This document shows, in pieces, positions 32,479 through 42,648 of a DNA stretch of 64,000 bases. The stretch comes from Phytopythium helicoides. Taxonomy: Eukaryota; Oomycota; Peronosporomycetes; Pythiales; Pythiaceae. The notes under the pieces are model-generated. The model made no database searches. It saw nothing but the letters and a program-made list of their open reading frames with translations, and had not been told where the DNA came from. Numbering within the stretch: position 1 is the first letter of the stretch; every line of letters begins with the position of its first letter. The translations under genes were made by a program, and so were the position numbers. Where the stretch lies: assembly GCA_024867545.1 (NCBI GenBank), contig JANFNE010000030.1:620001-684000 (forward strand). Reading direction: 5' to 3'.

Positions 32479-33512
32479 ATGAACGGGAGCTGGTTCGCGA
32501 TCGCTAATGCGGTGTTGCTGCTTATCCAAGCGGTGGTAAATGCCATCTACGCCAAGAGCTTCGTGGCTGTTGCGCGCGAGCAGGAGACGCTGATCACGCC
32601 CGCGTCGTTCGCCTTCTCTATGTGGATCATCGTGTACGCGCTCGAGCTCGTATTTGTGGCCGTCGACGTTTTCTCGCCGCAGATATCCATGTTCGCGGAG
32701 GCCAACCAACCGAATGCGCTTCGCTCCTGCTTCGCGATGACCTGTCTGCTCAACACGGCGTGGGTATTCTTCATGGCAACGCGCCACATTTACGCTGCGA
32801 CGGCCTTGATCTTCCTGCTGTGGTTCTTCATCCTCGTGCTGTACATCTACTCGATCAACGAGCGGAGCGCGCGTGTGGGAGGCATCGACTGGAGCGTGTA
32901 CCTGTGCAACGAATTCCCGATCTCCGTGTACCTCGCGTGGGTCACATGCGTCGCGTTCACGCACCTGGCCATGTCGCTGCAACTGGCAGACAACTCGTAC
33001 CTTCGTCTCACGACCTACGCGGCGCTGCTGGGCACAGTCATTGTGCTCGCCCTCGTCACGGCGGGGTACGCGCAAGACCCCGTCTTCAGCCTCGTGGTGG
33101 TGTGGTACCTCATCGCGGTCAGCGTGAAGCACGTCCAGCTCCCAAGCAACGTCCAGTGCACGGACATTGGGGTGCGCGCCTGCGCTGGGCTGGGTGGGGC
33201 CGTCATCTCGGCCATGCTCATCATCTCGTTCCTGCAGATGCTGCTCGAAGACAGGTAAGGCGTTGGTTCACTTGCCTGCTGCTTGAAAGGAGCGCGATCT
33301 GATCAATGCGTGCTGTTTTTCGTGCCTTGCTGTGCCATCTCCGCTGTGTATGCGGACCGACCGACCTCACTTGGACGCTATCGCTGCTGTACGCCCCGCT
33401 GTCGTCGCTCTCGGCTTGAGATAATCGCGTGACCAGCAGCAGCGCGTCTCGTCCTCACTCGCTGCCGGTCGTCACTGGTGGCGGCCCCAACTACGGCGCC
33501 ACGAGCTCCTGA
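32479..33512 (+). CDS. TspO/MBR-related multi-pass membrane protein, paralogue 4
   Basis: Exon 1 is 32479-33254 and encodes all seven helices: LITPASFAFSMWIIVYALEL, LLNTAWVFFMATRH and YLCNEFPISVYLAWVTCVAF. The apparent stop at 33256-33258 lies inside a GTAAGG donor. Splicing a 188-nt intron (33255-33442) to a CAG acceptor gives a 70-base last exon (33443-33512) that joins in frame and ends in PNYGATSS. This is the counterpart of the DYGTSV, DYGTV and DEYGS tails of the other paralogues, which is why I accept the exon. 281 aa. Without this exon the protein would end at EDR. Frame intact. Confidence 0.72.
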
Positions 33513-33778
33513 CTCGAAGAGCAAGACGAGGACGCCACCGTGTAGCCCCACCTCCGTCACCAGCTCCCACATATCCTCGGAATCCTTTCTCCCTCTCTTC
33601 TTCTTCTTCTCTAGCAGCTTTGAGGTGATGGTTAGTCAATCAAGTGGCCGTTTGACACTTCAACTTGGAACATGGCTACACTTTTTTTCCTTGCTGTAAC
33701 CCCGTGGTTACGCTTCCTTCGTACCCCCGTACCCCCATCGTACCCGCGTTTTCACCCACCATTTCTCTGCTGGCCAAA

Positions 33779-34730
33779 ATGACGGCCGAGGTCAACTCGG
33801 CGGCCGCCGCGTGCCCCGTGCACCACGACAAGCCCAAGGCCAAGCCCAAGGCGAGCGATGACGTGAGCAAGCAGCGCGACTCGTGCGGGTTCGGGGCCGA
33901 GATGATGCGCGTGGCGAGCCACGCGGGCGGCTGGCGCGTCGACGCGTCGGCGTTCGATCCGCGGCTGTCGACGGCGCGCGTGGTGTCGAGCATTCCCAAG
34001 GGCGACGTGACGCCGGTGCACCAGAGCGGGACGCAGGCCAACTGGGAGTACCCGTCGGAGGACATGTACTACAAGGCGATGAAGCGCAAGGGCTGGGACC
34101 CGGACGCCGCGCAGATGAAGACGATTGTGGCCATCCACAACTCGGTCAACGAGCAGAGCTGGCAGGAGGTGCTCAAGTGGGAGAGCTTCCACCCGTGAGT
34201 TGGAGTTACTATTGGAGAGAGAGAGAGAGAGAGGAGCTGACGACGTGCATGGGTGGAGCAGCGCCAACGACCCGCCAAAGCTCAAGAGATTCTTGGGAAA
34301 ACCTACAGAGTACAGCCCCAAGGCGCGCATCATGAACGCGCTCGGATGGTGCGTCTCTCTATGTTGAAGAGCGCTTTTTTGACTGGCTGCGAGGCGGTCT
34401 AATACACGGCTGTGCAGGTCGGTGCTGCCGTTCGACCGCCACGACTGGGTGGTGGACCGAGACGGCAAGGAGGTGCGCTACGTGATCGACTTCTACTCGG
34501 GCCAGCCCGAGCCCGGCCGCCCGCTGTCCGTCTACCTCGACGTGCGCCCGGCGCTGGACTCGGTCGAGGGCGCGCTCGACCGCCTGCGGTGGCAGTTCCA
34601 CGAGAAGATCCGCCCGCTGCTGCCGTTCGAGGGCGGGAGCCTGTTCCGCCGTGACAACTCGCCGCCCGCGTCCGCACCGTCGAGCAACGAGGCTGCAGGC
34701 AACTCCAAGGTCACTCCACGCAGCGAGTGA
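33779..34730 (+). CDS. HCCS: Holocytochrome c synthase (cytochrome c heme lyase)
   Basis: Attaches heme to apocytochrome c in the mitochondrial intermembrane space. Exons 33779-34194, 34262-34348 and 34418-34730 give 271 aa with introns of 67 and 69 nt. Diagnostic segments: a CPVHH heme-regulatory CP motif near the N-terminus; [63 protein letters not shown]; and [20 protein letters not shown]. The last two are the heme-binding domain, including the conserved His in HNSVNEQ. The C-terminal 30 residues are Ser/Ala-rich and lineage-specific. No frame damage. Intron 1 contains a GA microsatellite. Confidence 0.94.
34215..34233. repeat. GA dinucleotide microsatellite
   Basis: About nine GA units inside intron 1 of the holocytochrome c synthase gene, on the pyrimidine-poor side well before the acceptor. 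Confidence 0.8.
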
Positions 34731-34952
34731 GGCTAGCCTGCTCGAGCAAGGAGGCGGCCAATACACAGGTATTAGCAAGTGATCCCAACGCAACTTGGCC
34801 CTGTTGAACCTTCGTAACAGCATACTTGTCACCACCGATATGCCAATCGCCAGTGTCAACCTTTTCGACAGGATTTTCGCCATGCCAGATCACAGGTTGA
34901 CCCAGGCAAGTTGAAGTTTCCCTTGCGATCTTAGCCATCGCGTCCTTTCCAA

Positions 34953-37188
34953 ATGACTCGCGCTCAGTATCGAATCCTCCAGGCAGACGGCAACATGTCG
35001 ACCGATGTGAACGTCAAGGTGGCGGTGCGCGTGCGGCCCATGAGCTCGCGGGAGACGCAGCTGGGCGCTCGTAGCGTCGTGGACGTGGCCGAGGGCACGA
35101 CGGTGGCGATCCGCGCGGCTCCGGAGGACGCTGGGGGCTCCGTTTCGTCGGCAGAAGGTGGCGAAGCGGCAGGAGCGCGGCAGTTCACGTTCGACTTCGC
35201 GTATGGCGTGGACAGCTCGCAGGCGCAGGTGTACGCCGACATTGCGCGGCCGCTGGTGGACCAGGCGCTGCAGGGGTACAACGGCACCATCTTTGCGTAC
35301 GGACAGACGGGCTCGGGCAAGACGCATACCATGATGGGGAGCGGGGACGACCACGGGGTGATCCCGCTCATGAATGCGGACCTTGTTTGCGCGCGTGAGC
35401 GGCAGCGAGGAGGATGAAGTCAAGTACCTCGTCACGGTCTCGTTCCTCGAGATCTACAATGAGGTCATCAAGGACTTGCTGAACCCGTCTGATAAATTGC
35501 TCAAGATTCGAGAGCACCCAGACATGGGCATCTACGTCGAGCAACTTGCGGAGCTTGTGGTCAAAGACCCAGGCAGACGTCACGCGCCTGATCGAGCAGG
35601 GCAACAAGGTGCGCCAGGTTGCAGCCACGCAGATGAACGAGCGCAGCTCGCGCTCGCACAGCTGTTTCACCATCAAGATTGCATCCAAGCGCACGCAAGT
35701 CATCGCTGGCGTCCAGAAGGAGACGTGCATGAACGCCAAAATCAACCTGGTCGATCTGGCTGGGTCAGAGCGCGCATCCAAGACGGGAGCAACGGGGGAC
35801 CGGCTGAAAGAGGGTGCTGCGATCAACAAGAGTTTGAGCGCGCTCGGGAATGTCATCAATATGCTAGCGTCCGACAAGATGAGGCGTGGAGCTGCGAGTG
35901 GGGGCAAAGCTGCGCTGCACACGTTCCGTACCGCGATTCAAAGCTCACGCGACTGCTCAAGAATCTCTAGGTGGTAACTCACTCACTGTCATGGTCGCTG
36001 CCATTTCTCCTGCCGACTACAACTACGAAGAAAGTGTGAGCACACTCATGTACGCAAACCGCGCGAAATCTATCAAGAACGCTACAAAGAAGAACGAGGA
36101 TATCAACGAGAAGATCATCCGAGAGCTACGGGAGGAAATCGAAAAGCTGCGGCCAAATGGTTCGTCCGTCGTCGTCGTCGTCCTCCTCCTCCTCAGCCAT
36201 GTCGCCTACATCCTCAGGTGTTGGAAATACCGAGGCAATGCTGCAGATGGAAGAGACGATTGCGAACCTGGAGCGAGCCAAACAGCAGTCATGGGAGAGA
36301 AACAGCGTCTGACTGAAATGTACGAGCAAGAGCGACAAAATGCACTTGCCAACGAGAAAAAGATCCTTGGCTTTATGCAGACTGTCAAACAAGAAAAGAT
36401 TGACATAGTGAAGAAGATCAAGGGCCTGCAGCAAACGAAGCTGCAACTTTCAAAGCAGATGCGAATGAGAAAGCAGAGTTACGCTCAGAACAAGGCAAAG
36501 CTTCAACAAGGTGTCGAGGCGTTTCAGCAACAGCAGTCGACCCAGTCTGCACGCGAAAAGGAGCGGCTAATGGACGAGATCGAGTCCGTGAAATCACTCG
36601 TCATAAGTGACCGGGACGAGCTAGCTCGCCTGAAGGATGAGCTCAAAGCATGCGAAGAACGGCTAGTGGAAGAGGAGGCCTGAGATGGCAGCCAAAAGTG
36701 CGCTTCTGGAAGAGGACGACAAATTGAGGAAGGCAATCCAGGACGACGAGCGCGAGAAAATGCGGCTAGAGCGAGCGGTCTACTTGCAAAGCGCACTGGA
36801 CGAAGAGCGCCGCCACATTCAGCAGATGGCAGAAGAAGACAAGGCCAAGCTCAAGCTTGCACTAGAAGCCACCGCCGACAAAGAGAAAAAGCTCGCAGAG
36901 GAAGTGGAGAACCAGCGTGCTAAGGCATTAGCCTTTCAACAGCAGCTGCACCAGACCCAAATGGAGCATGCCGAGTGGAAGCGCGAGACCAAGACGCGAT
37001 TGACGCAAATGCTCGCAGCTCTCAAGCGAGACTTTCTGCAAGAGCAGCAGGACATGCAAGACAAGTACGAGTACGCGGTCGGGCTCTTGCGGAACGCGCG
37101 CGATGACATCGTAGCGCTCGCAGCCAGGAACGACGAGCTGGAGCAGCAAGTGCGAGACATGGTTGCATCATGGGATCGCAGATTCTGA
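34953..37188 (+). CDS. Kinesin motor protein with coiled-coil tail, frame-broken
   Basis: Microtubule motor. The motor domain starts at [20 protein letters not shown] (kinesin-3-like wording). The P-loop [19 protein letters not shown] is complete, followed by [17 protein letters not shown], switch [14 protein letters not shown], switch [22 protein letters not shown], and [12 protein letters not shown]. The neck reads [20 protein letters not shown] and leads into long coiled coils ([40 protein letters not shown]) to the stop. No FHA or PH domain follows, so it is not a full KIF1-type kinesin. Frame breaks lie near 35382 and 35570 (each one extra base), 35925, 35965, and around 36165 and 36290 (a Ser/Val repeat). 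The stop at 36681-36683 followed by ATG 36685 is another. About 740 aa if joined. Confidence 0.8.
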
Positions 37189-38123
37189 CGATCTGGGAAA
37201 GGTGCCTTAGCTCCACACTTGCGCTAAGCAACTGTCACTTCGGAAAGTGACGCGAGGAGAGCACATCGAGATGGAGCAGTCGAACCAAGCGAAGCCCGCA
37301 GCCTCGAGGCAGGTCGTGATTCGTCTCCCGGCGAAGCGAGCCCCTCGCCTTGTGCCGGCTCTTACGCCCAATCTCCGCAAGGTTCTAACGGGTCCCCTTC
37401 GCCTGCCACTGCGGCTCGGGATCGTGGATCCCGAGACTGGCAAACGCGTGATGCCCGTCATGCACATGGTGCCGGTGATCTCCCCCCTGTTCCCGTTCCC
37501 AGCGATGGTTGTCTTCTCTGGACCCCCACAGGCATGGCAAGCGACTCCTTTTTGGATGAAGATGAATCGTTCTCTGGATGGGATCTTGGAGAGCGACCAA
37601 TTTGAGCGTTGTCCCCCACTGCGAAGCTTCTGCCATTGAGATAGCTGGCAGTCGAGGACCCTGACAATGAAGAACGCGACGACGAAGGCGCAGACAGCGA
37701 GGACTCTGATGGTGACTTCTCTCGTTGTGCGCTGGCGCTTCTGTATTGGCGCCTCTTGATGATGTCGCCCTCGTCCTGCGACTGCGCTCACGGTATGCAT
37801 TGAGCTCACATGGGAATCTCGAGCTACGCGGAAGTGATTTCGGTGCTTTGGGCAACAACAGGGGTGGCAAGGTGACGCGTTGTTCGGTTTACTGAGCGAG
37901 TTTGCTGAGTGAGCAGGAATGGACAAGAAAGGATTAGCCGCATGATAGTTCAGACAGCGATGGAGATGGTGATCGTAATGAACGCTTACATTTCGATCGA
38001 GCACACTCTTGCGTTCATTTTGAACGTGAAAAGGCACGCGCTCGGCGGAGACTAGCCTTGAAGCTCTAAATAAACAGTTGCGCGCGGTCAGGAATCGCTC
38101 CGCACTTTTCGCCACCAACGAGC
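37189..38123. other. Region with competing ORFs on both strands
   Basis: On the plus strand, 37271-37639 reads MEQSNQAKPAASRQVVIRLP and on to a stop (about 120 aa), and acidic runs continue in other frames (SDSFLDEDESFSGWDLGE near 37540, PDNEERDDEGADSEDSDGD near 37660). On the minus strand, a frame with one strong hydrophobic helix (VLAVCAFVVAFFIVRVL) after a basic N-terminus spans about 37800-37400. At most one is real; I cannot decide. A spliced plus-strand acidic protein and a minus-strand single-pass protein are about equally plausible. Confidence 0.35.
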
Positions 38124-39401
38124 TCAAGCGGTGCTCATAGCTGCTCGTGTCGGGCTAGCGTTCTGACTGTCGCTGCCCAGCTTTCCGTCTCGGTGCTGCT
38201 GGCGTCGTAGCTCGCGCTCAGCGCTGAGAAGACGGAGGATATGACGATGCCAGCTACCGTCATCGCGCTTGACGGGTAGCTGGGTGAGCTGCCGATAGCT
38301 CGTGCCTTTAGGGTTGATGGCGACCACAACTTCTTGCGTATGGGGCTGAGCTCCTTCGGCAGGTAGAGCGACCGAAGGCGCAGGCTTGGTGATGGTGGTC
38401 GAAGTGACTTCGAAATCTCCTGAGTTTCTTGCAGTGCTACCGTGGGTGTCTTCCTTTGGCACCGGTACTGCAGATGTAGCATTTGAAGTGTCCGAGTTGT
38501 AGATGTCTGACGCGTCAAAGCCGATCACGACTGTCGCGCTCTGCTCCGCTGACGAAACGACCTTGTTACCTGCCTCAACTCGGGTTTCGCCGCTGGATAG
38601 CGTCGCCTTGGTGTCGGCACGAGAAACTGCTACTTCCGTCTTCGACCTCCAGATCGTCATGAGCGCGTGGGCAAGTGGCATAGCAAGCTGGTTGATGGCA
38701 GTTGATGGCGAGCGTCGCATGTGCTCGAGCTCGAGGCGGCGCGCCAGCACTCCACGAGTCTCGACTAGCTCCGCCGACAGACGGCGCAGTGTATCTCTGA
38801 GCTGCTCGCACCGCATCATGTAAAACTCGCACGCAGCCTTGAGCGTGCCGACATCACTCGCACTCACGATCTCCTTCTCCTTCAAACTCTCGTCGGGTTC
38901 GTCGTCTGCCAAGTCTCCGTCCGTACTTTCTCGCTCGGCTTCATCGTTGTCAAGATCTGTGCTCTCAGATGACGTCCCGAAGAGAGCAACGGGGCTAGCC
39001 TCGCCCTCGGTCGTCGCCGTCGATGGCGACGCCGCACTCTCCCACGCGGCTGGCAGCGACATTGGCTCCTCGTCGAGCTCGTCGTCGTTGTCGTCCTCAA
39101 GCTCTATAACCGCCGAGGCCCAGCTAGGCGGTGGTGGGTCATCACGCTCGAGCATCTCGATGATCCACTGGTTGCAGCTCTCCATGGTGCTCAGCAGTCG
39201 ACGGAGCGCACTAGAGACGAGCAGCAGCGCCTGGCGCCTGGCGAGCGTCGCGAGCGAACGCAGGAACTGGGGAATGACCGCGGGCGCCATCCGTCGAGAA
39301 AGGACGGAGAAGCTACGTCGGGTACCAGTCGCGAAGGAGCTATACGGACGCACCATGGGCATGTGCTCCTTGCCGTCCATTGTCGTGTTGGTGATTGGCA
39401 T
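38124..39401 (-). CDS. Acidic protein with a helical core, function unknown
   Basis: Open frame from ATG 39401 (MPITNTTMDGKEHMPM) to 38124, 425 aa. The frame is open a further 72 bases upstream but has no ATG, so a short 5' exon may be missing. Residues about 25-75 are helical and basic (RRMAPAVIPQFLRSLATLARR). Then comes a long acidic Ser/Asp/Glu-rich linker, then a coiled coil (LKAACEFYMMRCEQLRDTLR ... LARRLELEHMRR), then a Thr/Ser-rich tail with a short basic end (RRQQHRDGKLG). No catalytic motif or membrane segment was seen, and I do not recognise it. Frame intact. Confidence 0.62.
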   Translation of the reverse strand: MPITNTTMDGKEHMPMVRPYSSFATGTRRSFSVLSRRMAPAVIPQFLRSLATLARRQALLLVSSALRRLLSTMESCNQWIIEMLERDDPPPPSWASAVIELEDDNDDELDEEPMSLPAAWESAASPSTATTEGEASPVALFGTSSESTDLDNDEAERESTDGDLADDEPDESLKEKEIVSASDVGTLKAACEFYMMRCEQLRDTLRRLSAELVETRGVLARRLELEHMRRSPSTAINQLAMPLAHALMTIWRSKTEVAVSRADTKATLSSGETRVEAGNKVVSSAEQSATVVIGFDASDIYNSDTSNATSAVPVPKEDTHGSTARNSGDFEVTSTTITKPAPSVALPAEGAQPHTQEVVVAINPKGTSYRQLTQLPVKRDDGSWHRHILRLLSAERELRRQQHRDGKLGSDSQNASPTRAAMSTA

Positions 39402-39808
39402 GGGCTTTGTGTCTCCTGGACACGGCAAGTTGAAGTGACGAAATGTTTTTCGCCAATCATCGAGAAGATTCAAAGTTTAAAGCACTAGGATTGGTTGAAA
39501 TATCGTATCGGAGACCGTGTGGCCACGATTCGGTGGTGTGTCACCCAGCAAATGACGCACTCGACAGCAGCATGGCGTTGGCCAGCATGGCGTTGGCCGG
39601 CGTGGCAGTGCCCATGCCGCGTGACGTCCATTTCGCGGTTTATTTGACTCCTTAGGACTTGGCTACTTTCGTTTAAATTAAGCGTGGGCCTGCTACGCCC
39701 ACCTGCATTCCATCCTGGTGATCTGCCTGCTGGCGTGCTGCGTGCTGCCTGTCGACGCGCCGCCATGTGGTTTAACGCCGTGTGCTTGAAGCGCGCACTG
39801 CGCTCGGT
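39402..39808. other. Intergenic, 0.4 kb
   Basis: Contains a short direct repeat (ggcgttggccagcat and neighbours at about 39570-39602). No gene recognised. Confidence 0.5.
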
Positions 39809-40390
39809 TCACGCGGCTGCCGGGGACGGTGCGATGACGTCGACGGCGCTGACGAGGACGACACGGCGGTCGGCGCAGGCCATGGCGACCAGCATGCCGG
39901 TGAAGGCGAGCACGCTGGCGCCGGCGCGCAGTGCGTGCAGGCGGCCCCACCGGCGCAGCTTGGCCTGCATCCAGTCGCTGCCCCTGGCTCTGCACATTCG
40001 GGGGTCGAGCAGCTCGCGGTTGAGCGCGAGCATCTTGATCATGGTGAAGGGCACGACGCCCGAGATGACGCAGCCGCTAAGCAGCCACAGCGTCGGCATG
40101 CCTCCACCTCCTGCTCCTGCTGCTGCTCCTGCTGCTGCTCCTCCTCCTCCTCGCTGGTGCTGCAGGTAGGCGACCGCGACGGCGCTGAGCCCCGAGCCGA
40201 GCGCCAGCGGGCCCTGCATGCGCGCCGCGTAAAAGTACATGCGCCGGAAGAAGGGCGCCTGGAACTCGACCTTGCGCGCCTGCAGCAGTGCCGGGTGCTG
40301 CGCCACCGACATGAAGGCCGACGCGCCCGCGAACAGGCCCGCGAGCCCCGCGGCCGCGACCTGCGCCAGCGCCTCCGCGTCGACTCCCAT
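39809..40390 (-). CDS. DUF1772-type four-helix membrane protein
   Basis: 193 aa from ATG 40390 (MGVDAEALAQVAAAGLAGLF). Four hydrophobic segments are seen: AGLAGLFAGASAF; a second near ALGSGLSAVAVAYL; WLLSGCVISGVVPFTMIKML; and VLAFTGMLVAMACA. The order (FAGASAFMSVAQHPA, then an aromatic-rich loop QAPFFRRMYFYAARMQ, then PFTMIKMLALNRELLD, then WGRLHALRAGAS) is that of the DUF1772 / anthrone-oxygenase-like family of small membrane proteins. Their general role is unknown; a few fungal members oxidise anthrones. A Gly/Ala-rich insert (GGGGAAAGAAAGAGGGG) in the second loop comes from a trinucleotide expansion. The open frame extends to 40444, but ATG 40390 aligns with the family N-terminus. Frame intact. 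Confidence 0.75.
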   Translation of the reverse strand: MGVDAEALAQVAAAGLAGLFAGASAFMSVAQHPALLQARKVEFQAPFFRRMYFYAARMQGPLALGSGLSAVAVAYLQHQRGGGGAAAGAAAGAGGGGMPTLWLLSGCVISGVVPFTMIKMLALNRELLDPRMCRARGSDWMQAKLRRWGRLHALRAGASVLAFTGMLVAMACADRRVVLVSAVDVIAPSPAAA

Positions 40391-41295
40391 CCATGCGCAA
40401 CGCCCGCCCGCCCTGGTCCGTTTCGCCACTCCCCCCGCCGCCAACTGCGTCAGCCGCCAACTGCGTCACGCGGCGGTCAGAAGGGACGCAAGAGGGGGGG
40501 GGGAGAGAACGAGAAACTGTGGTGGTGATCGTAGCAATTTACGTGTTTACGGTGTTGGATTCAATTAGGGGAAGATGACTTGGTGTTTGTATGATTGGGG
40601 AAAATACGCGTTGAGGAATACAGTTATGTGTTTAATGAGAAGATGAAACACCAGAACCCGTTAGGGATGTGTTGACTTGATAATACTATGGATCACACTT
40701 CAAGGAAGAGCGTAGAGGAAACAAATTTATTGATCGAAATTCCATATTTACGACGCGACCTTGAAGACGCAGCAATCGACTCACTCGCATCGTTCAAGGC
40801 GCTCACGCTGCCGCCCGCGCTGCTTGATGACACCGAACCGGTCGCTGACACCGAGCAGCTGCTGCTGCTTGTGATTGCAGTCTCACCCGACAACACTGTC
40901 AAGCTGTCCGAAGATGAGCCTGCGGACGTGCCACTGCCGATCACCGGGGCTCCGCTCGGACCCATCAGCGTCGTCACGCTGCCACGCACCACTTTCACGA
41001 TGCTGCTGCTTGTGGAAGACTCACTCGAGCTGTCCGACAAGGGCGCGATGGTGCTCACCGCGGAATCTGTGCACTTGTCAAACTACCGACATCAGCGTCA
41101 GTGCTGACTTCTCCGTATGCATGGGCCAGCAACAGGCCCTCAGCAACGACGAAGCTCTTCCTGCGAGTCTCCTCCGCTCGGCATCGCTCTGCATGACGTT
41201 GATCCCAAGCAGCAGGTGAGAAGGAGATCCGGTCGCGACCGGTGGGGACGCGACAGCGAGCCGCCGGTTGGCTACCTAATCTTGACCTTGAAGGA
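40391..41295. other. Intergenic or Ser-rich ORF region
   Basis: A Ser/Thr-rich open frame of 121 codons lies on the minus strand (40693-41058) opposite a Leu/Asp-rich one on the plus strand (40688-41107), the usual sense/antisense pairing of such composition. Neither has a signal peptide or motif. I see no firm gene. Confidence 0.4.
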
Positions 41296-42397
41296 ATGCA
41301 GCAGTGGACGCGGCTGGGCGCCGAGCGCGCCGTGGCGCAGGCGTTCCGTGCCCCGAATGCGTCAGAAGGGCGAGCAGTGTCCGACGCCGCGCTGGCGTCA
41401 CCCGGCAGCTCGCTGACGCGGCGGCGCAGCCTCAACAGGTTGCTGTCGCGTGGCTTGTCGTCTCTGTTGTCCGCCTCGAGCGAGTTTTACCTGCAGCAGA
41501 CGTGCGTGCAGTTCCTCATGGAGGATTTGGTGCGCCAGCTGGGCGAGACACGTCCCGAGCAGCCCGCGCCGGTCATCGCCGGGTACTGGGCCGCCGTCGC
41601 GCGAGGCACGCACGTCAAGGGCCGCGAGTTCGAGTTCGTGCACGGTTGCCTGCTCAACCGCGCTGCCTTCCTCGCGCAGCTGCACAAGACCTACGCCAAA
41701 GTGGACACCAGCATGGGTGAGTTGTGCTGGCGAAATGTTAGGCTGGTAGCCGTGGTGGTGACGGAGTGATCCTGGTAGTTATCACAGGCGCCGACTTTGC
41801 CGAGCTGCTCTGGTGCCAGTGCCGCGACCTGCCCAAGGAGATGCTGCGCCACGCACGGTGGCACCTGCAGGCGAGCGAGGACGGACACGTGCGAGCACCG
41901 CTTCGAACGTTCCTGTCGGCCTTCGCAGTGTGCTTTTTCTACTACGGTGAGCCGCAGGCGCGAATTGGAGAGGGCTCAGGTTCTCACAGCGATGACGACA
42001 GAGTTCCTGAACAAGGCGTCCGAGGTTTACACGGATATTCAAGCCAAGGACTCGCGCGTGTCATCTCCGCGTGGCAATATTCGCTCGGAAAGGTGCAGCC
42101 TGTGCCAAGTTTGGGAATGCTGGCACTGTTTGACGCAAGGTTCCTCCTCGCAGCATTGCAAATGCCATGGCAACGGACAGGGTCATTGCCAAGCTCCGCA
42201 CTGTCGTGCAGCAGAACGGGTATAAGTCTGCAATGCATATCACGGACATTCTCGACTCTAATTGCTGTGCATCACCGCCAAGATTCCCAGCGCCGCCCAT
42301 AGTTGAGGTCGAGCAGCTCGTGTTCAAATCCGCCAGCTTCAACGAGGTAAAGTGGGCCATCACTGCCGAGCTACCGGAAGATCACACTGCTTGCTGA
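41296..42397 (+). CDS. Unidentified helical protein, frame-broken C-terminus
   Basis: Starts at MQQWTRLGAERAVAQAFRAP. Exon 1 (41296-41716) encodes a Ser-rich linker and then a globular stretch: FYLQQTCVQFLMEDLVRQLG, then VKGREFEFVHGCLLNRAAFL. A 71-nt intron (41717-41787) joins in frame to GADFAELLWCQCRDLPKEML and PLRTFLSAFAVCFFYYG. After a GTGAGC donor at 41947 the remaining text (TTEFLNKASEVYTDIQAKDS, VISAWQYSLGKVQPVPSLGM, ATDRVIAKLRTVVQQNGYKS) lies in three different frames up to the stop at 42397, so introns or frame breaks are unresolved there. I do not recognise the family. The globular core looks conserved and is not low complexity. Confidence 0.5.
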
Positions 42398-42648
42398 CTC
42401 ATGGGCACACATGGAACGACTTTAGTTCTGCTCGCTGTTCTACCAGAGCCCAGCAGTCTCCGACAGCATCACATCACTGCAGCTCGCGCTGCAACGCCTG
42501 ACATGACAGGAGTACCGTGGTTATAATCATATATGACTACCCAGAAGTCAATTCACATCCGTTAAGTTCGCACATCTCGTGCCGCCTTCATGACCTCACT
42601 TTCTACCGAGAAGCAGCGGCGCCGAGCGGCCCGCGGCCTTGACGCGCC

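Noticed and set aside
34953..37188. Full KIF1-type kinesin with FHA domain
   Set aside because: After the neck only coiled coil is seen; no FHA signature up to the stop.
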